From the NCBI GenBank assembly GCA_043736395.1, contig JAYTCQ010000395.1, positions 1-30,874 of the forward strand: a stretch of 30,874 nucleotides of DNA, given 5' to 3'. A program made the position numbers and the translations under genes. This DNA is from JAFDVL01 sp043736395. GTDB taxonomy: Bacteria > Acidobacteriota > Blastocatellia > RBC074. Position 1 is the stretch's first letter. Each line of letters opens with the position of its first letter. Of this stretch, positions 8,222 to 16,430 are shown one piece after another. Below the pieces are notes generated by a model, which saw only the letters and a list, made by a program, of their open reading frames with translations, was not told the origin of the DNA and did no database searches.

Positions 8222-8845
8222 TTATTTCATACCCAATTCTCTGACCTGTTGATTCTCTATTTCATAATCCAATCCGCAAGAACTGCAATTTATGACAGTT
8301 ATTTTTTCTGCATCCTGCTCAGAAAATCTCATCATCAACTGTCCGCAACGACAAACACATCCGACGGATTTTGCGGGATGTCCGATTGCCAGATGAAAAT
8401 CAGGAATTGATTTTGTGACTAATGATCCCATCCCGATCATCGCGAATCGCCCAATCGTTAAATCATTCCCGATGGTGCAGCTGGCTCCAATGGTCGAACC
8501 TTCTCGCACTAGAGTTGGCAACGTATGTTCATCAGGCTCAGACGGTCGAAGCTGCTTTAAATCCGATGTCGTCGCGCGAGGAAAACGATCATTTGTGAAA
8601 ATCGTACCGGCGCTAATCATCACGCCGTCTTCAATCGTCACGGCATTGCAGATGTAAACCATCGCATTGATTTTTACGCGGTTGCCGATGCTTACGCCGT
8701 ACGCAATATACGTTTTTTCACCAACGATGCATTCCTCACCCAGTGTTGTGGAATGACGAATATGAACGTTATCCCAAATACTTGAGCCTGCGCCGATCTG
8801 AACGTTTTCTTCGATTAAAGCGGTCGGGTGAATGCGAATGCTCAT
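8222..8845 (-). CDS. left-handed beta-helix sugar N-acetyltransferase with C-terminal zinc-ribbon-like tail
   Basis: 207 aa. Hexapeptide repeats run through residues 4-85 and 112-150, separated by a loop containing FTNDRFPRA (83-91), a signature of WlbB/WbpD/QdtC-type acetyltransferases that N-acetylate an amino group installed by a DegT aminotransferase on an NDP-sugar. The C-terminal 45 residues add an unusual Cys-rich module (C163, C165, C167 and C187, C190) that looks like a metal-binding ribbon. The gene overlaps the upstream Gfo/Idh gene by four bases (ATGA) and abuts the FAD gene. With the aminotransferase and dehydrogenase it forms the classic oxidise-aminate-acetylate trio. Acetyl-CoA is the presumed donor; the acceptor is an unknown NDP-amino sugar. 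Confidence 0.85.
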   Translation of the reverse strand: MSIRIHPTALIEENVQIGAGSSIWDNVHIRHSTTLGEECIVGEKTYIAYGVSIGNRVKINAMVYICNAVTIEDGVMISAGTIFTNDRFPRATTSDLKQLRPSEPDEHTLPTLVREGSTIGASCTIGNDLTIGRFAMIGMGSLVTKSIPDFHLAIGHPAKSVGCVCRCGQLMMRFSEQDAEKITVINCSSCGLDYEIENQQVRELGMK

Positions 8846-9891
8846 GCGATTTTTCGTAACCCCGCTTCCTGATCTACTAACCCTAAATAATTTTTATCAA
8901 GCGCGTGGCTGATTTTTGTCCAATGACTTTTTTGCAACGCGTCATAAGCCGCTTCGATGACTTCGACCGAGGCAATTGCGTCACAGGCTGTCACGAGCAA
9001 AGCTTCTTCTCCACGAATGCCACCGCAAAAATTAATAATATTACTGCGAAAAGCCTGAATTTTATCGTAGCCTTGTCCGAAGGTGATCCATTCCGTACTC
9101 GTGTTCTGCCGATATTTTGAAGATTTCCAACCAACGACAACTGTGCCTTTTGTGCCGTAAATATTAATATAACTTTCGAGTTCCTTATTCATGCTCCACG
9201 ATAGATCAATGCGTCCCTGAACGCCGCCGATGCTGCGAATATAGACCTGGACGGATTCTTCAACTTCGAGATTATGTCCGCGGACGCCTTCGATCACTTG
9301 CAATTCTGCCAGTGGTCCCAGGAAGTAACGCATAATATCAATCGAATGCGTACCGTTATCAATCAGCACTCCGCCGCCGCTGATTTCACGTTGTGAATTC
9401 CACCGCTTCGACATGTCAATGTGCGAAGTGAAAGCATTCTCAACTAACAGCAGCTCGCCCAGAATTCCTGAACGAACAATACTTTTGGCGCGCACGACAT
9501 CTTCAACGTAGCGAAATTTTGAAGCCATCGTTAACTTGACGCCATTGCGCTGCGCTGTGTCCATCATTAATTCAGCGCTGCTGACATCAATACTCAATGG
9601 CTTTTCGCAGAGCACATGAACTTTGCGCTGCGAAAAAAAAGTCGCAATTTCAGGATGTGAAGCTGGCGGCGTACAAATAATTACCGCATCCAGTTCCCAT
9701 TCATCCGCTAACGCTTCGTAATTCCCGTAAGCCCGACATCCGGCCTGCGAAGCCAACTTTTGGGCAGCTTCAGCATTCAAATCAGCAATGCCAACCAGCC
9801 GTGCAATCGTCAAATTTTGAAAAGCCTGCACATAAGATTGTGCAATTCCACCAGCACCAATTAACCCGAATCGAATCACCGCTTCAGTCAT
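8842..9891 (-). CDS. Gfo/Idh/MocA-family NAD(P)-dependent sugar dehydrogenase
   Basis: 349 aa. It has a Rossmann fold with GAGGIA (12-17), the family's catalytic EKP (96-98), and the GGGVLIDNGTHSID stretch (172-185) whose D178 and H182 match the conserved substrate/catalytic positions. Family members oxidise a ring hydroxyl of sugars, NDP-sugars or inositols; in WlbA/WbpB-type pathways this makes a 3-keto sugar for the partner aminotransferase. Here the DegT aminotransferase lies 10 bases upstream and the acetyltransferase overlaps the 3' end, so a C3 oxidation feeding transamination is the most economical reading. An inositol-type substrate is a real alternative because the neighbouring aminotransferase is also similar to inosose aminotransferases. 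Confidence 0.85.
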   Translation of the reverse strand: MTEAVIRFGLIGAGGIAQSYVQAFQNLTIARLVGIADLNAEAAQKLASQAGCRAYGNYEALADEWELDAVIICTPPASHPEIATFFSQRKVHVLCEKPLSIDVSSAELMMDTAQRNGVKLTMASKFRYVEDVVRAKSIVRSGILGELLLVENAFTSHIDMSKRWNSQREISGGGVLIDNGTHSIDIMRYFLGPLAELQVIEGVRGHNLEVEESVQVYIRSIGGVQGRIDLSWSMNKELESYINIYGTKGTVVVGWKSSKYRQNTSTEWITFGQGYDKIQAFRSNIINFCGGIRGEEALLVTACDAIASVEVIEAAYDALQKSHWTKISHALDKNYLGLVDQEAGLRKIA

Positions 9892-9901
9892 TATATTTCT
9901 T

Positions 9902-11134
9902 TCAGTGGGCTAATTCGTTCACAGCTTGTTGTAAGGAAGCTGCAATGTAATGAACGTGTTCGTCGTTATATTTTTCATTCCAAGGCAAAACAAGAATGCT
10001 ATCTAATCCTGCGAAAGTACCGGGAAACTTTTCATGGCTGTAATCTAAAACTTCAGGGCGCGCCAGCGTAAAAGGCCAGCGGCTATTTCCGAATGTGCGT
10101 TGTTCCGAAAAAATCTGACATTGAAAAGCGGGTTTCTGAATGTAACGCGGAGCTGAAAAAATGCCGCGTTCTTCTTTCAGTTTTTTAGCTAAAGCGACTG
10201 CGCCGCCGGGAATAATTTCGGCATCAACCCGCAAACAATATTTCCAAAAACTGCTTTCGCTCTCCGGTGCGATGTAAGGCGTTTCAATTCCACGAACTCC
10301 GGCTAACAAATCTGAAAGCTGATGCGCGGTCTTCTGACGTTGCTGCACCGACCAATGCAATTTTTCGAGTTGAGCCAAAGCGACAGCTCCGGTCAATTCG
10401 TTCATTCGATAATTTAATGCGATGAAATAATGATCAGGATTTGGATCACCGTACCCGAAAGCTTTATTCACCAGCAGAAAAATCCGGCGCGCCAGAGCTT
10501 CATCATTCGTTGTGACAATACCGCCTTCTCCGGTTGTCACATGCTTGCCTTGCTGCAAGCTGAAGCATCCAATGTCGCCAATCGTCCCAACATATTTTTC
10601 GTGATATTTGCCCAGAAAAGCCTGTGCCGTGTCTTCAATCACGGGAATGTTACGCGACTTGGCCAGCTCTAAAATGCTCTCCATGCCGCAAGGGTTTCCG
10701 AAGAGATGCGTCACGATAATTGCTTTGGTTTTATCACTGATACACGCTTCGATATTTTCAGCCCGGACGTTCCAGGTTTTCGGGCAGACATCCGCAAAAA
10801 CTGGAATTGCTCCCTGATATAAAATCGGAGTCAACGCTCCCATATCAGTAATAGAAGTCGTAATGATTTCGTCACCCGGTTCAGGGTCAATCGCGGCGAC
10901 AGCAATATGAACGGCGGCTGAACCGGAGCTGCAAGCGTACGCATATTTCGCGCCGAGCATTTCAGCAAATCGTTTTTCAAGAGATTTGACGAAATTGCCT
11001 TTTGTGCTGGTGAGAGTTCCAGAGCGAATCGCCGCAGAAACCAGAGCAATTTCCTCTTCGCCTAAAGTGCGCCCGGAAGCATCCTGATCGGAAGGTAAGA
11101 TCAAATTTTCAGTTGGTGAGACAGGAGTAATCAT
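9902..11134 (-). CDS. DegT/DnrJ/EryC1/StrS-family PLP sugar aminotransferase
   Basis: 410 aa. The PLP lysine is K197 in SLQQGKHVTTGEGG, D168 in IEDTAQ contacts the pyridine nitrogen, and CSSGSAAVH (68-76) is the phosphate-binding loop region. The family transfers the amino group of glutamate or glutamine to a keto-sugar or keto-cyclitol. Relatives include ArnB and WbpE (NDP-sugar) and StsC-type scyllo-inosose aminotransferases; the QQGKH.TTGEGG form does not decide between them. The dehydrogenase that would supply the ketone is 10 bases downstream. No convincing Shine-Dalgarno precedes the ATG at 11134. Confidence 0.87.
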   Translation of the reverse strand: MITPVSPTENLILPSDQDASGRTLGEEEIALVSAAIRSGTLTSTKGNFVKSLEKRFAEMLGAKYAYACSSGSAAVHIAVAAIDPEPGDEIITTSITDMGALTPILYQGAIPVFADVCPKTWNVRAENIEACISDKTKAIIVTHLFGNPCGMESILELAKSRNIPVIEDTAQAFLGKYHEKYVGTIGDIGCFSLQQGKHVTTGEGGIVTTNDEALARRIFLLVNKAFGYGDPNPDHYFIALNYRMNELTGAVALAQLEKLHWSVQQRQKTAHQLSDLLAGVRGIETPYIAPESESSFWKYCLRVDAEIIPGGAVALAKKLKEERGIFSAPRYIQKPAFQCQIFSEQRTFGNSRWPFTLARPEVLDYSHEKFPGTFAGLDSILVLPWNEKYNDEHVHYIAASLQQAVNELAH

Positions 11135-11174
11135 TATTTTTTACAGCTATGGCAGGCATAAAATCTGCGTATTT

Positions 11175-12872
11175 TTATTTAATCGTCACGTCCGGGATCG
11201 TCAGCTTCTGCGGTGAACTTTCGTGAACCATGTCACGCTGCAACAATCGCATCCGTAACAACTTTGACAAGAGCTTTAAATGACCAAAAATTGTTTTTGC
11301 CAGTTTCATCTTGGAAAATCCGAAAAGGCGAACGGCCAAAGTCGCTGGGAATTCCACCACTTTCGCGCCGCTTAAATCCAACTTGCCTAACAATTCCGCG
11401 ACACCTAAAAATCCATCTTCTTCCAGCTTCAAGCTTTCAACTTCGCTGCGCCGATACACGCGAAAACAACTGGTGTACGTCGCCAGCTTTTGTCGTAAAA
11501 CCTGCCGATAAAGAAATGATGAACCTTTCGATAAGGTGAGCCGCCACGCCGGAACATTGAGCACTTTTCCTTCGGCGTGATATGGCGAAGCGGTGACCAG
11601 CGCCACGTCATCTTTGAGCAAGGGAATCATCTTTTTCAGTTCGTGCGGATCGTATGTGCAATCGCAATCCATCGAACAAACAAGCTCAGTTTTTGCCGCC
11701 TGAATCCCAGTCATAATCGCAGCGGCGACACCTCGATTTTTCGGGTGCTTAACCAGCGTGAAATTGCTTAGCGTACCAAAATGTTTGTGCAACACATCCC
11801 AGGTTTGATCGGTGCTGCAATCATCAACAAAAATAAATTGTGGTAAATAATTACCGGCTAATGATTCCTGCACGCTCTGTAGTGTGTTCGATAAATACGG
11901 CAATGAAAGTTCTTCGTTGAAGCACGGAATGACAATTGAAATCGGCATTCTGGATGGTTCGGCGGCATTGATTTTGATCGCCGGTTTGACTGTCGGCTGC
12001 GTGAACGCAAAATCAGGATCAAGCTTCGTACTTAACTTTAAATGCTCGGCAAAAGGCGTAAATTCATATTTTTTGAGATAGTCTTCAATCACCCAATACA
12101 TTTTGCCAAGATTACGATAATGCCTGATTTTATTCAGTGAAGTAGCGCTGTTAATGCGCGGCTGTGAACGATCCAGCTCCCACACATGGAAATACATCAC
12201 AAACGGAGCTTCGTAAGATTCATGCCAGCTTTGCACTGATTGTTTGATTAAGGTGTGCGGAAATTGACGGAAGAAATTCCCCCCCGCCAAGGGTACTGTC
12301 GAACCCAGCATTTTCCAGGTTGGCACCGGAAATTCCCACAATTTTTTCTCACCAAATTGCATCGGATGCGCGAACCGATGCATTGCATTTTTTGATAAAT
12401 CACTTCCGGTTGGAACAATGCTCGCATCGTATGCGAAGCCTTCCTGCGCTAAAATTTCCAATGCCCAATCCGCCTTGTTCATCTGCCAACGCTGCGCCGA
12501 ACGGAATCCCAGAACTTTGGTTTGCGCCGCATTTTCGAGTGAATTTTTCGCGCGTCGAATTTCATCCCGGAACTGATCACGGCTCACCTGCGCCAAATCC
12601 AGAGTCGAATAACAGGCGACTTCATGACCACGCCGAATAATTTCACGAATGAGTTCAGGCTTACGCTCGGCAATCCAACCCAGCGAAAAGAACGTCACTT
12701 TGGCTGAAAAACGATCCAATAAATCCAGCGCAGAAATCGTATTGTTCTCAAATCGCGCTTCAAATCTTGACCATTGCTCGCGCTGAATTAACTGGTCAAA
12801 CGCGCCAACATGAAAATAGTCTTCTAATAAGACAGCTAAGAGGTGTTTTTTTGTCGGGAGTGAGTGATTCAT
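11175..12872 (-). CDS. degenerate CE4 deacetylase-like domain fused to GT2 glycosyltransferase
   Basis: 565 aa, two domains. Residues 10 to about 270 align by eye with the polysaccharide deacetylases of exosortase (XrtA/PEP-CTERM-type) clusters: LEDYFHVGAF, FFSLGWIAERKPELIREI, RGHE, YFHVWELDRSQPRI. The catalytic residues are missing, however: the VDVED motif reads VLLED (D replaced by L15, D18 kept), the HxxxH metal ligands are Y88 and D92, and the RxP motif reads RSAQ. The domain is probably catalytically dead or repurposed. Residues 309 to about 545 are a GT2 domain with VIPCFNEE, VDDCSTDQT (D350-D351) and the DxD motif D402-C-D404, resembling DPM1-like polyprenyl-phosphate glycosyltransferases. 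It is the first gene of the operon. The domain calls are firm; loss of activity is inferred from the motifs. Confidence 0.85.
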   Translation of the reverse strand: MNHSLPTKKHLLAVLLEDYFHVGAFDQLIQREQWSRFEARFENNTISALDLLDRFSAKVTFFSLGWIAERKPELIREIIRRGHEVACYSTLDLAQVSRDQFRDEIRRAKNSLENAAQTKVLGFRSAQRWQMNKADWALEILAQEGFAYDASIVPTGSDLSKNAMHRFAHPMQFGEKKLWEFPVPTWKMLGSTVPLAGGNFFRQFPHTLIKQSVQSWHESYEAPFVMYFHVWELDRSQPRINSATSLNKIRHYRNLGKMYWVIEDYLKKYEFTPFAEHLKLSTKLDPDFAFTQPTVKPAIKINAAEPSRMPISIVIPCFNEELSLPYLSNTLQSVQESLAGNYLPQFIFVDDCSTDQTWDVLHKHFGTLSNFTLVKHPKNRGVAAAIMTGIQAAKTELVCSMDCDCTYDPHELKKMIPLLKDDVALVTASPYHAEGKVLNVPAWRLTLSKGSSFLYRQVLRQKLATYTSCFRVYRRSEVESLKLEEDGFLGVAELLGKLDLSGAKVVEFPATLAVRLFGFSKMKLAKTIFGHLKLLSKLLRMRLLQRDMVHESSPQKLTIPDVTIK

Positions 12873-13057
12873 CGAAAACTTCGTCGAGTGGATACAAACC
12901 AGCTGCGGAGCAATACAATCTAGTTTCTATCGTTGGATAATTTCATTTTTATTGCATCAATATGACAATCATCAAATAGACGCATCACCAGAATTACAAT
13001 AATCCTGGTCAAAGCCTTCTGAAATAAAGGGAAAGAGTTTAATTCTCGGAGGAGGAG

Positions 13058-13192
13058 ATGAAGTGTTTTTTATCGACGAGCAGTAAGAAAACCTTACGTA
13101 GTGACGCAAGGCGTAAAGACTCGACTCGCCATTGCAGGTACGGGGCATACAAACCTCACAAATGGTTACAGAGTATTTTTTTATTAGTGTGA
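13058..13192 (+). CDS. possible small basic protein, 44 aa
   Basis: ATG at 13058 sits five bases after GGAGG (13048-13052), the best ribosome-binding site in the window. The ORF ends at TGA 13190-13192. The product would be very basic (starts MKCFLSTSSKK, ends WLQSIFLLV), Lys/Arg-rich in the middle with a hydrophobic end. I recognise no family. The DNA also folds into consecutive hairpins, so the stretch may instead be a structured RNA in which an ORF occurs by chance. No neighbour shares its direction. Low confidence. Confidence 0.25.
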   Translation: MKCFLSTSSKKTLRSDARRKDSTRHCRYGAYKPHKWLQSIFLLV

Positions 13193-13224
13193 CGCGAGAT
13201 TGATATTAAGGCGTGAAGGAAAGG

Positions 13225-13255
13225 AATGCAAGGACTTTAAGTCGTTGCCTGCATT
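13225..13255 (-). terminator. bulged hairpin downstream of the TlpA-like gene
   Basis: AATGCA (13225-13230) pairs with TGCATT (13250-13255). The pairing continues inward with mismatches to GACT/AGTC. Read on the minus strand it lies about 40 bases past the TlpA-like stop and is followed by a pyrimidine-rich CCTTTCCTTC rather than a clean T-run. It is a plausible but weak terminator. Confidence 0.3.
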
Positions 13256-13296
13256 GTGGTTAAACCGATTCAACTAAGACGTTTTATTAATTTTGA

Positions 13297-14619
13297 TTAT
13301 TTTTTCTTCGCCGCTTCAATGCGGTCGCTGATCATCCCGACAAAATCTGAACCTGCGCCAAAACCGGATTGCCGATAGCTGATTTGACCTTCGCGGTTAA
13401 AGACCATCGTCGTCGGAATCGAATTGATCCGATACAAAACATCCAGATCGTTGGCGTAAACGACGGGCAATTTTACCTTTTGCCCTTTGACGTACGGGTC
13501 TACGTAGTTGCGATCTTCGTCCGTATTGATGGCGAGAAAAACTACGTCCTTGTCATCTTTATATTTCAGCATCGCGCGTTCGAGCATGGGCATTTCTTCG
13601 CGGCAAGGGCCGCACCACGTCGCCCAGAAATTCGCAACGATGACTTTGCCTTTGTAATCAGCCAGCTTCACTTCTCCGCCACTTAATTTCGTCAGCCGAA
13701 ATTCCATTGGATCGTTCACACCTTCATTCAGGCTCGGTGGTTCAAGCTTGGCTAATTTGGCAGCATCGTCCTTGACCATAGTGTCGTAGGTCTTCATTAC
13801 CAAATCGCCCAAACCTTTTTCAGAATTATTTTTCTGGACGTAAAGCTGACCTAATTTTTTGCGGATGTCCGCGCGGTCTACGCCTTCTTCCGAATCCATC
13901 GAACGAACGAAAGCCTGCGCGTAATATTCCAGCGCCTGCTCGGTATTTTTACGTTTTTCGGCAATCCCCGCCAGCCCTGCAACCGCAGCCGTGAGCGGAG
14001 AATATTTGTAGCTTTTCACCAAATCAGCTTCAGCCTTTTCAAGGTTGCCAAGATCATGATGGATTTGCCCGCGTAACAGATAAATCGCCGCAAACGCATT
14101 TCCTTTTTGTCGCTCCCACTGCGCGGGACTGACTTTCATGGGCTTGGTTCTGTTCGCAAAAATATCTTCGAGGGATTTCACTAATTTGTCGCCATACACC
14201 AATGCCTTCGCCAAATCGCCTTCGCCTTTTCGTGACCGCAGATTCGACACCGTAGCAGTCAGAATTTCGATATTACTGTCATCAGAAACAAGAATTTTTT
14301 CACCGTAAATAATGGCGCGGTTCCGATTCTGAAGCTTCGTCGCCAGCTTAAAAAGCTCTCCTTCAATTTCATCCTTGCGTTTGGAATTCGGATATTTCGC
14401 CAGAAATTTATCCAGATTATCCATGATAATTTGTTCGCTGCCACCGGAGCTTTGAATCGCCTGCTTGAGGTCTTCATCTTCGTTTGATGGCACTGCGGCT
14501 TCGGCTGGCTTTTGTGGCGCTGGCGAAGATTTTCGAATCGTCGGACGCTCTAAACGCTCCTGCGCAAAAATATCTACAGTGCTAATGAAAAGTGCGAAGA
14601 TAAAAATGTATGACTTCAT
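13297..14619 (-). CDS. secreted TPR protein with C-terminal TlpA/ResA-type thioredoxin domain
   Basis: 440 aa. The signal peptide is residues 1-19 (cleavage after IFA, before QERLERP). A Pro/Ala/Ser-rich linker runs to about 46. A helical TPR-like region (about 50-285) contains recognisable repeats such as GNLEKAEADLVKSYKYSP and TEQALEYYAQAF. The thioredoxin-fold domain (about 300-437) has the AhpC/TlpA entry LADYKGKVIVANFWATWCGPC, the active-site W335-C-G-P-C339, and the cis-proline P402 in SIPTTMVF. Such proteins act outside the cytoplasm as thiol-disulfide reductases, for example in cytochrome c or envelope protein maturation; the TPR part probably binds a client. It is transcribed alone, with a promoter-like pair just upstream of it and the permease terminator beyond that. 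Confidence 0.88.
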   Translation of the reverse strand: MKSYIFIFALFISTVDIFAQERLERPTIRKSSPAPQKPAEAAVPSNEDEDLKQAIQSSGGSEQIIMDNLDKFLAKYPNSKRKDEIEGELFKLATKLQNRNRAIIYGEKILVSDDSNIEILTATVSNLRSRKGEGDLAKALVYGDKLVKSLEDIFANRTKPMKVSPAQWERQKGNAFAAIYLLRGQIHHDLGNLEKAEADLVKSYKYSPLTAAVAGLAGIAEKRKNTEQALEYYAQAFVRSMDSEEGVDRADIRKKLGQLYVQKNNSEKGLGDLVMKTYDTMVKDDAAKLAKLEPPSLNEGVNDPMEFRLTKLSGGEVKLADYKGKVIVANFWATWCGPCREEMPMLERAMLKYKDDKDVVFLAINTDEDRNYVDPYVKGQKVKLPVVYANDLDVLYRINSIPTTMVFNREGQISYRQSGFGAGSDFVGMISDRIEAAKKK

Positions 14620-14663
14620 AAATTATTTCAGGCTGTCAGGGGCAAGGTCGTGAACAGACGAGA

Positions 14664-14692
14664 AGTAAACTACAAGCAACGCTTCATTGCAA
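14664..14692 (-). promoter_or_regulatory. candidate promoter for the TlpA-like gene
   Basis: On the minus strand TTGCAA (14692-14687) and TTTACT (14669-14664) are separated by exactly 17 bases and lie about 45 bases upstream of the ATG at 14619. Each box matches the sigma-70 consensus at four of six positions. It is plausible by spacing and position only. Confidence 0.35.
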
Positions 14693-14734
14693 CAGAGAAT
14701 TTTGCAACATTTTCAAATGACAGTTCCAAAAGAA

Positions 14735-14767
14735 ACAGCGCAGGAGGTTGATAAACTCCTGCGCTGT
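14735..14767 (-). terminator. Rho-independent terminator of the CAT-type permease gene
   Basis: A perfect 12-bp GC-rich stem (ACAGCGCAGGAG at 14735-14746 with its complement at 14756-14767) has a 9-base loop. On the minus strand it is followed directly by TTTCTTTTGG. It lies 20 bases past the permease stop codon (14787), isolating that gene from the TlpA-like gene. This is the clearest intrinsic terminator in the window. Confidence 0.85.
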
Positions 14768-14786
14768 AACTTAATTGTAGAATCAA

Positions 14787-16430
14787 TTACTTATCCATAC
14801 TGCGTGCTAACTTGCTATGATGTCTGCCATACGCAAAATAAATTATCAGACCAATCGCCATCCAAACGATTAATCGGATCCAAGTATCCAATGGCAAGCT
14901 TGCCATTAATAAAAGGCTGGTAATGGCTGAAAGCGGAGCCACAACCCAAACTGCGGGAACTTTAAATGGACGTGGCAAATCAGGTTTAGTATTTCGTAAA
15001 ACTAAAATGCCAATTGCCACGATCACAAACGCAAACAAAGTCCCAATAGAAACCAATTCACCTAACATGCTGATTGGAACCAGCCCGGCCATAATGGCGA
15101 CAATTCCTCCCGTGAGTAAGGTTGTAATATGTGGAGTCTGAAATTTCGGATGAACTTTTGCCGCCCATTCTGGCAGCAATCCATCTTTTGCCATTGAATA
15201 AAAGACTCGCGGTTGCCCCATCATCATTACGATCATGGTTGAACTCAAACCCAAAACTGTCCCGACTAACACAATAAATTTGAATGAAGTCAGCAAGGTT
15301 TTGATAAATGATCCTTCAGTCGCCTGATTCGCCGCAGCGCCCATGGCCGCCGCGATTGGGGCGGTTTCGCCTTTCAGCTGCGTGTAGGAAATTAATCCCA
15401 CCATGATGCCGGAAACCAGAATATACAAAACGGTACAAATCAGTAGTGATCCGATAATTCCTCGTGGCATATCTCGCTGTGGATTTTTCGCTTCCTGCGC
15501 CGCCGTCGAAACCGCATCAAATCCGATGTATGCAAAGAAAATGACTGCCGCACCAGTGAAAATTCCGCTAATCCCGAATTCGCCAAAAGTGCCTGTATTG
15601 GGCGGAATAAATGCCGCACAACCGGCAGTGCCCGCCGCGCAACCGATGCCGATATTCGACATATTGACGTAGCCAATTCCAGCGATAATAAATAGCAAGA
15701 CCACCAGAATTTTGATGACTACGACCATCGAATTAAAACTGGCGGATTCTTGAATGCCCTTCACTAACAACAGCGCGACGGCAATCGAAATCAAAAATGC
15801 CGGGAGATTAAACATCGCGGTATCAATTTGCCCGACGACTCCGGTTTGTGCCATCGCCTTGGTCAGTTCTTCAGTCACGATATTCAAACCGAGGGATGGA
15901 TGCAAAATGGTATCGCCTACTTTTGCGCCATCAACTTTCTGGAGCATATCAGCGGTGAAAGTTACAAATTTAGTTCCAGGCGCAGCACTTAAACTTACCG
16001 GAAACGGGATACCAAGCACACCCAGTAATTTGACAACATTTCCTGACCATCCGACTGCCACAGTCGCCGCACCAAACGCGTATTCCAAAATCAAATCCCA
16101 ACCAATAATCCACGCGACAAATTCCCCGAGCGTTGCGTAACCGTACGCATACGCCGAACCTGAAATCGGCACTGCCGAAGCAAATTCAGAATAGCAAAGC
16201 GCGGCAAATAAACTGACGATTCCGGCGATCACCATCGAGATGACTACAGCCGGGCCGGCGTGTTTTCCGGCGGCTTGTCCGGTCAGAACAAAAATACCTG
16301 TCCCGATGATGGCGCCGATTCCGAGCAAAGTGAGAGCCGATGCACTCAACGTTTTTTTCAATGTATGCTCGCCCGTTTCCTGAGCTTCAGCGATGATTTT
16401 GTCAATTGATTTGGTTGCAAAAAGTGACAT
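14787..16430 (-). CDS. CAT-type APC-superfamily amino acid permease
   Basis: 547 aa, polytopic with about 12-14 membrane segments. The N-terminal region has GIGAIIGTGIFVLTG (37-51), the unwound first helix that binds the amino acid alpha groups in the APC superfamily, and later FFAYIGFDAVSTAAQEAKNPQRD, the sequence typical of the cationic amino acid transporter (CAT/YfnA) branch. Two longer outer loops are present, one about 50 residues long near 140-200 and one Cys/Gly-rich (GIGCAAGTAGCAAF). Expected role: proton- or gradient-driven import of amino acids across the inner membrane; substrate specificity cannot be told. The start has AGGAGA seven bases upstream. It is flanked by a permease pseudogene upstream and its own terminator downstream. 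Confidence 0.92.
   Translation of the reverse strand: MSLFATKSIDKIIAEAQETGEHTLKKTLSASALTLLGIGAIIGTGIFVLTGQAAGKHAGPAVVISMVIAGIVSLFAALCYSEFASAVPISGSAYAYGYATLGEFVAWIIGWDLILEYAFGAATVAVGWSGNVVKLLGVLGIPFPVSLSAAPGTKFVTFTADMLQKVDGAKVGDTILHPSLGLNIVTEELTKAMAQTGVVGQIDTAMFNLPAFLISIAVALLLVKGIQESASFNSMVVVIKILVVLLFIIAGIGYVNMSNIGIGCAAGTAGCAAFIPPNTGTFGEFGISGIFTGAAVIFFAYIGFDAVSTAAQEAKNPQRDMPRGIIGSLLICTVLYILVSGIMVGLISYTQLKGETAPIAAAMGAAANQATEGSFIKTLLTSFKFIVLVGTVLGLSSTMIVMMMGQPRVFYSMAKDGLLPEWAAKVHPKFQTPHITTLLTGGIVAIMAGLVPISMLGELVSIGTLFAFVIVAIGILVLRNTKPDLPRPFKVPAVWVVAPLSAITSLLLMASLPLDTWIRLIVWMAIGLIIYFAYGRHHSKLARSMDK

Larger units (their letters stand above)
12873..13296. other. 424-base intergenic stretch with stem-loops, a possible small ORF and the glycan-operon promoter region
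   Basis: The stretch separates the starts of the glycan operon (leftward from 12872) from the 3' end of the TlpA-like gene. It is AT-rich from 12900 to 13045. On the minus strand a weak promoter-like pair (TTGATG, 16 bases, AATAAA) falls there and could drive the operon, but the match is poor. From 13048 there is a very strong plus-strand Shine-Dalgarno (GGAGGAGGAG) before a 44-codon ORF. Three consecutive stem-loops are visible at 13083-13097 (GTAAG/CTTAC), 13106-13135 (GCAAGGCG/CGCCATTGC, one bulge) and 13225-13255. No known RNA family could be matched with confidence. Confidence 0.5.

Noticed and set aside
13083..13165. Resemblance to a c-di-GMP class I (GEMM) riboswitch core (GACGCAA followed by a GGTACGGGGCATAC-like stem).
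   Set aside because: The conserved 5' half (GGCAAACC and its GNRA hairpin) is absent, and the pairing of the 3' stem is poor. The similarity is too short to call.
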